From: Adiantum capillus-veneris
Lineage: Eukaryota > Streptophyta > Polypodiopsida > Polypodiales > Pteridaceae
Direction of reading: 5' to 3'
Assembly: GCA_014529385.2 (NCBI GenBank)
Contig: CM043969.1
Span: 23,407,946-23,471,945, forward strand
Length of the DNA: 64,000 nucleotides
In this document: piece by piece, positions 23,345 to 36,700 of the stretch
Position numbering within the stretch: the first letter of the stretch is position 1
Layout of the letters: each line of letters starts with the position of its first letter
Position numbers and translations under genes: made by a program
The notes under the pieces: model-generated
The model's database searches: none
What the model was told of the DNA's origin: nothing
The model's input: only the letters and a program-made list of their open reading frames with translations

Positions 23345-26300
23345 CACACCTTTAAATAGGCTCCTCAAGGCTGACAATTGATCTGGGTTTCTATAAGCAT
23401 CTGAGTGAGCACTCAGTTAATGCATTGGCAAGTCTAGTTGCCTACCCACCAAGTGTCCAGTTGGTAAGTTTAACTGGCTCTCACAACCACTCTCTAGCTT
23501 GGAAACTTCCCTACAACTCCCACAAGGCAAGAGGGCGCCCCCTAGCTGCTAAATCTAGCTCAGAGTGGCCTGGAACCTGCTCCCACAGAGCCTCGAGCCC
23601 TAGTGCCTCCCTACACAACTTTAGGAAAAATTGGTTTTAGGCTAAAACGACCCATATGAGTCGGAATTTAATGCCGTAAATTGCTATACTGAGTTCTAAC
23701 TAAGGTGTACTGGACCGAGTACCTGCCATATTTAGCAACCGCTGGGTCCGAAAATGCATTTTTTCATATTCGGGGTACGGGTGCAGTTTTTTGAGACGGT
23801 CAAAACTGAACGGGTCGGGTGACCAAAAACTTACTATTTTTGGATTTTTTTTACAAAATTTATTTTAATTCACATTTCGAAGATTTAAAAAATTCTAAAC
23901 ATCATGGCACTGACAAAATTTGGAAAACTGCTAAAAATAGTAACTTTTTTCCATTATGCTTATTTCATGGTACAAGGGTGCTCTTTTTGGTCGGGATCAG
24001 AGACCTTACAACCTCCCCAACGTGAAAAATTTGAGATGTCCTCATCTCAAGAATGTGTTTGGGTAATGTTTTAAGAGCGTTGTTTCGTCCTCCCAAGTTG
24101 CATCTTCTTCAGGATAATCCTTCCACTTTACTAGATGCTCCATGATAGTTATGTTGCGTAGCTTCTTTTCCCTTGTTTCTAGTACATAGTCAGGTTGGAG
24201 CTCGAGAACTCCTTGTGCTGGCATGACTATCTGATCTGAGTCCAAGAATTGATCAGGATTAGGGATATAGGGTTTGAGTAAGCCGACGTGGAATACATCA
24301 TGAACCTTCAAGTTTGCAAGTAACTTTAGCTAGTAGGCTTGGTCACTCACAACCTTAACAATCTCGAATGGTCCACAATACCTTGGGCTTAGCTTCTTGT
24401 ATCTACCTAGTGATAAGTTTCTTTTCTTTGGTCGGACTTGCAAAAAAAACTTATCCCCTTCTTTGAAAGTTCTTTCCGAACGGTTCTTGTCTGCATAGTG
24501 CTTCTGTCTATCCTGAGCGGTCTGAATGTCTTGGCGAATAGCTCTAGTCTGAGCTTCCATATCTTCTAAGATCTTCCTAGAGGCTTCTACCCTGATGGTT
24601 GGATCTGAGAAGTTTAGTGGTGCTAAACAGTCCTGTCCATAAAGATCTTTGAAGGGTGACATTCCAATGCTTCTGTGTTCGGAATAATTATAAGCATACT
24701 CCACCAAAGGTAGATATTGTAACCACTTCTTTGGTTCTTGCGAACAATAGGCTCTGAGAATGTCCTCGATGACTTGATTAACCCTTTCAGTTTGCCCATT
24801 TGTCTGCTACTGATGATATGCTGTACTGAAGGCTAATTGTGACCCAATAGATTGGAAAAGAGAATTCCAAGATTTTGATGTAAACTTGGCATCTCTATCA
24901 CTGACGATACGCTTGGGTAGACCATGTAGACTAAAAATATCCTTGATGAATACCCGACTAATATATGAAGCAGTAAAGGTTGTCTTTACGGGTATTAGAT
25001 GAGCCACTTTTGTGAGCATATCAACAACCACGAAAACAGAATCATAACCTCCTGTAGAAGGTAATCCTATAACAAAATCCATACTGATGCATTCCCATTT
25101 CATCTGGGGTATGTCAAGAGGTTGAAGTTACCCTGGTAACTTGATTCTTTCGGCCTTTATCCGGTGACAAGAAAGACACTGTCTCACATAGCGAATTATG
25201 TCTCCTTTCATTCCAGACCAAAAATAACTCCTTCTAACAGCATGAAGAGTCTTAGCATAGCCTGGATGTCCAGATGTAGGGCTATTGTGTGCTTCATACA
25301 GAATAGCCTTCTTTAAAGCTGGGTCTCTGGGTACACAGAGTCTATGTCTGTAGAAAAGACATCCTCCCATAAGAGAGTAATCTTTAGCTTCAGGCATCTT
25401 ATTCTTCTGGACTAATGATACTATACGTTGGTATTCTGGATCTACCAAAGATGCTTCTTTGATTCTATCCCAGATAGGATTATTTGGAATAGAGATAGCT
25501 CTGAGAAAAGATTTTTGGCTAAGTCCATCTGCAACTGCATTTTCCTTCCCTGGTCTATACTTTATGTCAAGGTCATATTCCTGTAAAAGCTCTATACATC
25601 GCCGTTGTCGCATGTTGAGAATAGGTTGAGAAAAAATCCATTTTAAGCTCTTGTGGTCTGTCACTAGCTAAAACTTGCGCCCAAGAAGATAATGTCTCCA
25701 TAACTTCAGCACATGTATAACCGTTAAAAGTTCCAGATCATGAGTAGGATAATTCTTCTCATGATCCCTCAGGTTTTGCGAGGTATATGCCACCGGTCTT
25801 CCTTCTTGAGTAAGAACTCCGCCTAGAGAAAATTTGCTAGCATCGGTTGCTACTTCAAATTCCTTATTAAAATCTGGGAGCTTTAAGATAGGAGCTGAGA
25901 CCAAAAATTCTTTTATCTTAGAAAAGCTAAACTCATGCTCGGTCTTCCATTCGATCTTCATTTCTTTCTTCAGGAGTTCCGTCAAAGGTGCAGCAATACG
26001 TATATAATCCTTGACAAGAATCCTGTACCATCCCGTTATCCCAAGAGATCCTCTTACTTCATTGACGGTAGATGGTTGAGGCGAATCAACGATATCCTTG
26101 ACTTTGTTTGGGTCCACTGAAATCCCTTCAGCCGATATGACAAATCCAAGATAATTGACCTTTGGTGAGCAAAAGGTGCACTTGCTCTCTTTAGCGTAAA
26201 GTTGGTGTTCCCAAAGAAGATCAAGTACTTTGCGAACATGTTCCTCGTGATCTGCCTCGTTCTTAGAATAGATCAAAATATCATCAAAGAAAACCAAGAA

Positions 26301-29300
26301 AATCAACGAGGTAAGGTCTAAAAATATTCTGCATAAGTCGATTGAAGCTTGCAGGAGCATTTGTTAGACCAAAAGACATTACTGTGAATTCGTAGTGTCC
26401 ATACCTAGTGTTGAAAGCTGTCTTTGGAATATCTGATTCCTTGATCGTGATTTGGTAATATCCTGACCTTGGATCAATCTTTGTAAACATTTTGGCGCCG
26501 TGGAGTCTGTCCAAGAGTTCGTCAATCCTTGGAATTGGATACTTGTTCTTGACAGTTACTTGGTTCAGTCCACGGTAATCTATGCATAGCCATAAGGTTC
26601 CATCCTTCTTCTTCTGAAAAAGAATTGGTGCACCCCAAGGAGAAGTACTGGGTCGAATGAATCCTTGCTCAATGAGTTTCCTAAGTTGTTCCTTGAGTTC
26701 GATGGCCTCTGGAAGTGACATTTTATTAGGTCTTGTTGAGATAGGTTCACATCCAGGGATAGTCTCAATCTTATGATCTACTTCTCTATGTGGCAGAAGA
26801 TTCATAAGGTCTTCAGGGAATACATCATCATACTCCCTCAACCAGTTTGGTCGAAGTGAGGTATCTGATTGGTCCACCTTGTTGATCTTTACCGCATAAA
26901 TTTTCTACCCCTTTCTCAGTCCCTTTAAGAGTCTGCTAGCCTTAACTAGAGTAGCCCTAGGTCTCCCATTTTCATTATCCAAATTATCTGTAAAGGTAAA
27001 GTTCCCTTGTGCACAATGGATATGGGCCTTATTTTGCTTTAGCCAGTCCATCCCTAGTATCCCATCAAAGAATCCTAAGGGTAGGGTTCGAAATTGGGCA
27101 GAAGTTGGGTGTCCCCCTAGATCAAAGTCGATTTTTCCAGTAGAATGTTGAGATACTACTTCCTTGCCGTTTTCTAACTCTACAACTGGCTTGCTTGTTG
27201 GATACTTATCTAGATTTAGCTTCCTCATGCATCTAGGTGAAAGAAATGAAAGAGTACTACCACAATCTATAAGGAAGTTAAGTTGTTCACCTCTGAGAGA
27301 TCCTGGCATATGAATGACTGCGTATTGCTCGCAACCATTGGGGTTGTCAATTGCAGCATGCAGGGTTGCTCTCTCCACTGCTTCATCACCCATAGTTGGT
27401 TGTACCAGTGTGGCATTCCTCTGGCGGTAGCTCCATGCCCTCGCCCTTTGTTCATCCTTCCACGTCCTCCTCTTCCATTACGTTGGCCACGCCCATGGGC
27501 ATTCAAGGGCATGGCATTGGCGTTGGTTGCCTGAGTGTTTCTGGGGCACTTGGATCTATAATGTCCATACTCGCCGCAACCATAGCATCGAACATCTGGG
27601 AACTCCATGGTTGTGGTGGTAGCCACAATAGGACGCTGCTTGGTTGGATGGTCTGTTATTCCAAGCAGTTGTCCTTGCCCTCTTTGCCCAATGATTCCTC
27701 CTGTTCTGATTAACCTTTTGTACTTCAAGAGCTAGAGGTTTGGCCCTCAACAAGGCATCCTGTAGTGTTGTCGGCCTGAGAGATTCCAACCGTGTATTCA
27801 AAGGGTCGATTCGTCCTTGGCAGAACCTAGCCACCTATTGTTCCAAGGTCATCTTAGGAGCATATCTCCGAAGAGTGACAAACTTTGCATAATACTCTTC
27901 GACAGATGAAGTCAGTTGCCGAAGTGAAAAGAATTCATTCATCTTCAAGGTTTTATAGGCAGGTGGTAAATAACGTCCCATTATTGCAGCTTTGATGTCT
28001 TCCCAGGATTGGAAAGATCCCTTAATATCTAGGTCCCTGCAATGTTGCTTCCACCATATCTTGGCATCGCCAGACAAGCGGAACATCGCAAGCATAGTCT
28101 GATTCACGGGTTGGGTTCCCGCAGCTTCAAAGTAATCGTCCATGGCTTCCATCCACACTTCTGCATCTCTCTCCACATTTTTCCCCTCGCCCTTAAAGAG
28201 TGGAGGCTGGGCATGCTTAGGGAGGAGCTTCTTCTCTTACGCTGCCGAGTATAGGGCAACAGGCGGTGCCTACATGGGTTATATGAGATTCTTGATACCA
28301 TTACTTGGATTTTCAAAATAGACACGAGACTTTAAATAAAATTCAAGATTCCACTTTATCAAGAGACAAACATTCAGAGACAAAAAGCACTTTATTGATG
28401 AAAATTTTATTACAATCGAAACCCCTCAAGGTTTAGGATAACTGATGATCAATTTATTACATGTCTTTTTGGATTGCGTATAAGATACGCCTAGGAGTTC
28501 ACATGATGCACTACTTTGTTCGTAAAGTAGTTCCTATACTCATCCTTGAGTGGATAATAAACTATGGTGTCGAGTCGGGATTCTTCTTTCGGTACTCCAA
28601 AAGTTATGACTCTGTTTGTTGGGATTACATTGGTAACCTTCTCCAAGAGCCAGTCGTCGAGGGTTTGATTGGTGTTGCCTGAGACAGTCAGGTCCAATCG
28701 TGTAGGCAGCAAGTAGAATATCTCCACCACCCTCAACTCTTCTCCCCAACGTATCTTCTTCAAATCGGTAGCCAGGAATCCTAGCTCCGAGCGTTGATGT
28801 AGTAAATCCCTCCTACAAGTGTCCAAACAAGTCCCCATCCTCTATGGATGCGAGTGGAGTGTGGCGTATGAGCCTTCATCAATATATCCATGACATCTCG
28901 CCTGAATTGGTAAACTGGGGATTGTCGAGCTTGTTCGTTAAGCTCAAACACTTGGAAATTTTGATATTCTAGCATGGGATCTTCCTGCAACACCAATGCA
29001 AGGAATTCGGATCAGCTACCTATATACTTTTAGTTCCTCTTAAATATTCAAACAATACGACTTTATTTCTTAGTCTGACCTAGGATTGGCTCTGATACCA
29101 TGTGTGAGGTCCCCACCCCGCCATATCAAATGCAGGATCTGATGGTGAACCTGGTGGCCACTAGATCTATAGTGGAAGCAAACAATGTGGTTCAGGGTTC
29201 AACTAGCGGACGATCTCTCATCACAAAGTGAGTCGAGTTCGAGCCTACTAGCAATGAGATCTAGCTCCACCTCGCAGGGGAAGCGTACTTAACCTATCTA

Positions 29301-31236
29301 GCGATCCTAAGACCCACCTTCCAAGAGGAGAGAAATCCCGAGGTCCTTTTTCCCCATGTTTCAGAGGCACGTACACTTGAGCCTTCGCCGCTCTAGGGGC
29401 AATGAGTATTACTAGTATCGACTTAAACATTATGGGGACAGAGAGTTCCCGACCAATCGGGACCACCCTTCTCATAGGCATTGGCAACCTGAGAAAAGCC
29501 CCCACTTTCCACCCCCACACTCACTCTTCCTTGTGTGTCCTAATTACTACCACAATAATTGTTCAACATAAACATTCCTTGATTAGATTCCGAATCACAA
29601 TGTTTGTTAAGACAGCCCTTCAACCAGTATTGCAAAGCGGTACCAAGACAGTACTCTAGTAAAAATTCTACTCAAACTTATTCATTAAAATTCCAATGTT
29701 CTGGAGGCCGGTACAACATCCCTGAGAGTTTACTCCTCCCGTTGTTGCCTAGCTGCCCATACAACTAGGTATGTCCACCGCATAGAACGAACGACATGGA
29801 CATTCCCACCGCATAGAAAGCAAGATGTGGGTTCCCACCGCATAGAAACCAAGTCGTGGGTATCCACCGCATGGAAAGCAAGTCCTGGATAAAGGCTTTA
29901 AGCTAGTAACTCTAGCTACTGCGAAATCGTTGCGAGCCGTCCCCTGTGATCAGTAGGGGGATCAGGACTAATTCAACATTGGAAATAGAATGAACATGTC
30001 GAGCTAAATTTTCCCTAGTAGACATTGTTTCCTATTGCAAACAGTATATATGTCAATCATTTCTTTCTTACTTTAGATTTAATGTACAAATGAATTCAAA
30101 TGCCGAGGTCTCCATCAGATTTCTCCAACATGTTTGGGAGTATGTTCTTTCCTAGCTAAACGTGTGCAATGTTTAATTAAACAACTTGAATAAGATTGTG
30201 ACCTACCTCTTCCATTTCTTCGTTAATGGCCCGTGAGATGGCCGGTGCTTGTTCATCCATGGGAGCTTTTCCTTTCCTATTCACGTTGCTCGTTCCCGTT
30301 TCACGGTCGTGGGAACCACCGAAGCGAGTTCTCTTAACCGGGGCCATTTCATGCTCACTACTTTAAATGATAAACTTGAAGAAAAGAGCTAAGGTTCGAG
30401 AGTACCATAACAATCCAAATGGCAAATTAGAATGATTGAACAATCCTCCTTATGCAAGAGGGTTAGATTTTTCCTTCGAGACCTAGTAATTTTATGGGTA
30501 ATACTTTACTTGTTCTATGGGAACCGGCTAGTAAAATTAAGCACTTGGCTTAGATAATTAAGAAATTCAAAATTTTACTAGTTAATTTACAAGAGAGATG
30601 AAGTAAGCAAGATCAATCACTTTCCTAAAGCAATTAGAAAGATGCAGAGTTACCGCATGCCTAGGTGCGAGAAAATTATCTTCTTAGTGGCCTAATAACG
30701 GATTAATTTTTTCCTTAATCACATTTTAATGTGTGAGAAAAATTGAATTTAACTTAATTACATTACTATTGAGTGGTAAAAGGGTGAATTTCATCAAGTC
30801 TACATTATTACCGGCGGCGGCGACAGCTGACAATTTATTAACTATGCTACCTAGAGAGAATCTCTCCTAATCATGTATTAATTGTTCATTAAGAGTGATG
30901 AATGGCTGCATAAATTAGTTAATTGGATGATGAATATGTAATGGAGTATAGCTATGTAAACTTAGAGAGTAGCTATTGGGAATTATAGCTAGGATTAAGC
31001 ATAGTAGACGAGAATTTTAAGAGAATGATGAAGAGGTTTACAGATGAGCATAAATAAAATCATGATTACCGTGATTAGGGGCTGAAAATCCTCTCGCTTT
31101 TCTGATCCAAATGAGCTCTCAAGACGAGAATTCGGCAGCACTTCCCTCCTTTGCTTCTCCTTCAAAAACTGTGTGTGTCGGCAGCACCTCTCCAAGGTGT
31201 GTGTAGGTTTGTGTGTGTACTGGGTGTGTGTGTGAG

Positions 31237-31280
<44 letters not shown>

Positions 31281-31947
31281 CACACCTTTAAATAGGCTCC
31301 TCAAGGCTGACAATTGATTTGGGTTTCTATAAGCATCTGAGTGAGCACTCAGTTAATGCATTGGCAAGTCTAGTTGCCTACCCACCAAGTGTCTAGTTGG
31401 TCAGTTTAACTGGCTCTCACACCCACTCTCTAGCTTGGAAACCTCCCTACAACTCCCACAAGGCAAGAGGGCGCCCCCTAGCTCTGAAAGCTGGCTCAGT
31501 GTGGCCTGGAACCTGCTCCCACACAGTCTCGAGCCCTAGTGCCTCCCTGCACAACTTTAGGAAAAATTGGTTTTAGGCTAAAATGGCCCATACGACTCGG
31601 AATTTAATGCCTAAAATTGCTATACTGAGCTCTAACTAAGGCGTACTGGACCGAGTACCTGCCATATTTAGAAGCCCCTAGGGTCCGAAAATACATTTTT
31701 TCAAATTCGGGGTACGGGTGCAGTTTTTCGAGACGGTCAAAACTGGACGGGTCGAGTGACCAAAAACTTACTATTTTTGGATTTTTTTTACAAAAATCAT
31801 TTTAATTCACATTTCGAAGCTTTACAAAATTCTAAACATCATGGCACTGACAGAATTTGGAAAACTGCTAAAAATAGTAACTTTTTTCCATTATGCTTAT
31901 TTCATGATACAAGGGTGCTCTTTTTGGTTGGGGTCATAGACCTTACA
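21213..31947 (-). mobile_element. Complete chromovirus (Ty3/gypsy with chromodomain)
   Basis: Two direct LTRs of about 2.8 kb (21213-24010 and 29103-31947) begin TGT(C/G)AGGTCC and end CCTTACA. A perfect 5-bp target duplication CATAA flanks it (21208-21212 and 31948-31952). On the minus strand come a primer-binding site, an extra ORF, gag with zinc knuckle, protease, RT, RNase H, integrase and a chromodomain, then a polypurine tract. It sits in the gag of G2. Five in-frame TAG stops and at least two frameshifts make it non-autonomous now. Confidence 0.93.
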
Positions 31948-33672
31948 CATAAGGGCGAAGTTGTTGAGTAACTTCGGCTTGCAAAGCAAGGTTGCCCATA
32001 GTTTGTTGCAACCTAGTATAACAAGATAATTGACAAACATGAGGACATCATCATTAGCACCTTTATGTGCAAAATAAAAATTCTCAGTGTGCATTCTACT
32101 CTCTTGGTTATCGTCACCCATGTTAACAAAGTTTGTGTGCTTACTTAGTGTATTCTTTGGCAATTCAAAACCTTAATTGCTACTCCTCTTAGCCTTTGAA
32201 AATCGTCACTTAAGTATCTACCCCACGGCTCCAATTGGTTAAATATAGAGAGTAGTGGAGTGGGTCTGATATCGCAGTATTGCCGAGAGATAGCTCCTTT
32301 CACACTTCTTATGGCTCACTAATGGTAAAGCCATAGGCAAGTCTAAAAAAACTCCATTATTAAGACCGAATCTCTCGAGGTGTGCACCCTATCCCACATA
32401 GCGGGCTCAAGAAAACCAATAATAGATCCCAATCCCACTTACCCTAATATAATTAACAAAATTAACCATTAATAGGCTACTTAAGGACCTCTCTTCTTAA
32501 GCAAGAAAAGAGAAACCAAATGCTATGATACCAATGTAATGTAAATGGCCTATGAACTTTGAGAATAGCGAAATTAGGAAAATTAGAGAAAGCATTATTG
32601 TGAGACTACTTTGTGAGTATCGAGGTGAACTTAATTGATGGTAGCAACATAAACATAGTACTTAATTAACTTGGCATGAACAATACTTTTGCAAGAGAGA
32701 GAGTTTAGAGAACATGACAACAGTTGAGGACCAGATTTATGTGGAACGGGGTCCTCCCTCTTATAGGCATTTGTATTATAGATTCTCCCATCAAGAGAGA
32801 CTTGGTACAATAGAATATTTGTGTTCCTTGTGACCTAGGTGATGCAATGAAGATGGAAAGCTTCATGCATCACGAGCATTTGTATTATAGATTCTCCCAT
32901 CAAGAGAGACTTGATACAATAGAATATTTGTGTTCCTTGTGACCTAGGTGATGCAATGAAGATGGAAAGCTTCATGCATCACGAGCATAATAAAAACTTT
33001 GCAAAAAACATTAACTATCCTAAGCCTTAATCTCAAGGCCTCAAAACACCTTCGAAGGTGGAGAGAGCTAGCCAGGAATGAGGGTAGGGGAGAGGAAGAA
33101 AAAACATTCCTTATGAGAAAGAAGTAGTTCCCCACTTATCATCACTCCTGTTGTTGCTAGCATACATAATATCATAGTAATGAAGATGGAGAAGATGGCA
33201 AACTTAAGCATTGAAGCTTGCCTCTTGGTTGGATTTGCATTCCATAGCCAAGAGTGTTGGTGTAGGCTCTCAACTTCTCTACTAGTTTGGAGAAGGAGAT
33301 GGAGCTCTTGCACTTTGCAATTCACACAATGAGAGTGTGTGTGAGTGTGTGTGGGAGAGTATACCCCCCATGCAACCCCCCTTGTTGCTTTGGTCGACCC
33401 CCCCTTGTAGCTCATGCTTGAAGCTCATTGGACCCTTCCAGGCCTACAATCACATGGAAGAGGCATATCAAGCAACAAGGGCAGGCTTGGGACAAGTGTC
33501 CCCCTTTCCCCTTTGAGAGAAAGGACTTGATAAATGCTAGAACAATTAATTAAAATTAATTTATCATTGGGTCCCTTGGGAGGCCAACCAGTAGGATTTA
33601 GGCACACCATGAGGGAAACATGGGTGGGGGCTTGACATGTGTCCTTGCTGCGTCTTGAAGCTTGGGCTCACC

Positions 33673-33711
<39 letters not shown>

Positions 33712-36700
33712 CTCTCTCATCCCCATAGCTTTAGGGCTCGCCTCCTCTTGTGTAGGGATACTTTGACTTTGTGGAACACAAGCACCTTAGTCAACAAGCA
33801 TGACAAAGGACCTCAAGCTTGGGTAGTGTTCCCACAAGCACCTCAAGCTCCCTAGTCTACAAGCAAGACAAGAACCTCAAGCATCTTAGTCAGCAAGCAT
33901 GGCAAGCACACCAAGCACCTTAGTCAGCAAGCACCTCAAGCTTGGTCCGGGTTCCCACCTGAAGCTCAGCCCTAGCTTACCTAAGTTCATAGGACTTTTA
34001 ACACTAACCTTTGGAGGTCTTTACTGAAGCTAACCCTAAGGTCTTTAAAGCTCTATTGGCTAGCCTTGCTCTTTGGTAGACCATCTCTCATTTGGACCCC
34101 TTTACCTTTGGCCCCGTGTTGAGATAGATCTGTACGCACATGCTTATATTCTAACCCTTGTTCCCGTTTATTATCCCACATTAAATGATCAGTTTAAAAT
34201 GAGAAAATCGTTTGGGCTGGTTAAATATTAGATTTTATGATAGACATCATGCACATATACTTGGTGAGTACCTCCGATTGGAGACAACGGGAAGTCAATC
34301 CCACAAAATTTGGGAAGATATGCGGTTGAGATGGAAGGTTTGACCCAAATAGTAAGCAACCGGTGCAGAATGGCTATGCGAGGTGTATCAAGTTCCAATA
34401 CCACCAATGAAGAGGACGACTAATGAGCACAGAGGCATGGTGGTGGGCCTGCTACACTTTTCCATCGCACCATACCATAGGAGATGCATGTGCGCACCAC
34501 AAGAGAGAGAGAGATTGCTAGGTTTGATTTAGTCTCATATATGAACATCCAAAATTTGTGTTGAGAAATGTAGAGCTATACAACATAGTGTACTTGAAAG
34601 AGCTATTGTAAAGTGGATCACCTTGCTAGTCTGTCAATGCAATAAATGAGCAAGACGAATGATCTTCTAAAGCAAAGTAGTGTTTTCCAAATGTTTGGAA
34701 AAAGTAAAAGCGATAAAAATGCACTTGTTACGTTTTATGTTTCTAAATTTCCCTTTTTTAAACATGAGATAGTATGTTGCCTTATAAATGTTGGGACTGA
34801 GTAATTATAGTCCCTTGATGGTGTCATGGCTCAACAAGAGCATGACAAGACCTTGTAATTTTTTTGGGTTGTTCAATATGATTCACTCACAATTGTGAGT
34901 TTTGCAAATAAAAAATAAAAATGTTGGGACTTACAAAAAACTTTCTCACAAGTTTTGAAACCCTTGCAGGCGGCGATGTGGCGAATAGAATTTGGGTGCA
35001 TGGTTGGTTAGTGAACATCGACAGTTTCTTGGGAGGGTTCAAAGAGGATAGAGGGCTCGCAGGGGAGTTTTCCTCTCCTGGCTGGTTGTCGCCTCCGTTT
35101 CTTAGTGACTTGCTAAGCCTAGCGGCATCTTCACCTCTGTTGCTTTGCGCGCTGGCTTGCAGTATAAGGTGAACAATGGTTGGCTGCTCGGTGAGGTCTC
35201 ACACGAATTCTGAGTGGCCAAGCCTAGTTCTAGATTTTTGTGTGCTTATGATCTATATAATAACCGTGATATGCATTCAACGAGTAAAGCGCGATTACTA
35301 CTTCCCCACTCATAAAGTGTTGTTCCTTCTTGAGAGGGTGCTAATAATGGAGGTAGAGGTTCCACTCTATAAGTTCTCGCAAATGCTCACGGCCAGAAAA
35401 CTTTGGATGAATGAAGAAGTCGTACCAATGGAAGAAGGAGATGGGTCGACATCGCGATCGTCGAACGACGCCTTAGTGACGGGAGATGCTTTGACAAGGG
35501 GTCCGACCTAGGTGGTTTATAAAGCTTTTTCAATTGAGAAGGTTCTCTCTTCTAAAGAAAAAGAAAAAGTGTTCGACCAAATTGCTACAGGAATAAACTT
35601 TGAGGTGAAGAATCTCAAGGCAGGTGTGCCTCAGGGGTACAATTTGTACAAATGGAAACAAGCCGACAATCGATTCTGCATCTTTCAGACCAAGCATCTC
35701 ATTCACAAGAATTTTGAAAGGTCCTAACCCTATAGAATGCAGTGAAGTCAAAACTATTGAGGCCCCAGTCTTGGGGTACAGGCGTCTGTGCCTTGCCCGG
35801 CCACGCAGTCTATGGACGCCCACCCACTGATAGCTTATTCTTGTGTACATATACAAAAATAAGAGGCAGCTCATACTAGAGTCTTGCTCCACCCACACAC
35901 TATGCACTCTCTCCTTCCAGCATGCACATTGCACCGTCCACACATGCATCTGCATACACGCACTCTTCAATTGTTATCAAAGCTAGGGCTTGACGGTGGC
36001 AGGGAGCACGACGACTTTGAGAGCTTCGAGGCAATAGCTCAGTCCCTCTTGACAATGGAGAGATCAAGAAAGCTTGAAATCTTTGTAGGAATGAAATGGG
36101 ATCTTGTGAGCTTGAGAGTGATGTATGCTCTTGTGAAAGCTCAAAAAAGTGTGTAGAAGACTGTATGTAAGTGAAGGTGCTGCCCTAAAAGCTTTGTATG
36201 CAGTAGCAGTTTTTTAGATCTGTTTTTCTCCTTGTAAAAGTCAGATCTGAATATTTTGCATGCTACGCCCATCCGTTTCAACGTGGTCTCTAACCTTGCA
36301 AAAAAATGTTTCTGTAAATTCCTCACCGTTTTGTTGATATTCAACTCAGACAGACTGTATATAGAAATTGTGGGTTTTTTGTTTTTGTATAGTGTGCGAG
36401 TTTGATGCACTTTTGGAAGCACGCCAGATGCATAAATTCTGAGTTGAAGATGCAATTTTAGCTTTTGCAGAGCTTGTGGTTTAAGGGGTTTTGGTAGATT
36501 TGAGCAAAGAGTTTCATAATAATCAATATCTAATTCTCCTAAATGATTTTCTCATGTTAAACTGATCATTTAATATGGGGAAGTTCCAGGGGAGAAAAAG
36601 CTAGAATATTGGTTAAGCTAGCAGACCGGCCACATTAGGGATCCAAAGGAGGGAAAATAGGGATCCAAAGGGGGGGCCATCTGCAAAAGAGCCATGTGCA

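Larger units (their letters stand above)
7278..34199 (-). mobile_element. Ty3/gypsy retrotransposon G2, split by nested insertions
   Basis: Read right to left on the minus strand: 5' LTR (34199-32535), primer-binding site (32534-32522), gag start (32121), [chromovirus 31947-21213], gag middle (21207-20188, itself carrying a MITE), [TIR element 20187-10801], gag zinc knuckle and protease (10560-9899), RT and start of RNase H (9466-8618), integrase (8540-7278). Removing the insertions restores collinearity with G3, a relative at 36.5-42.2 kb. The 3' LTR is not found; the element seems cut near 7.2 kb. Confidence 0.8.
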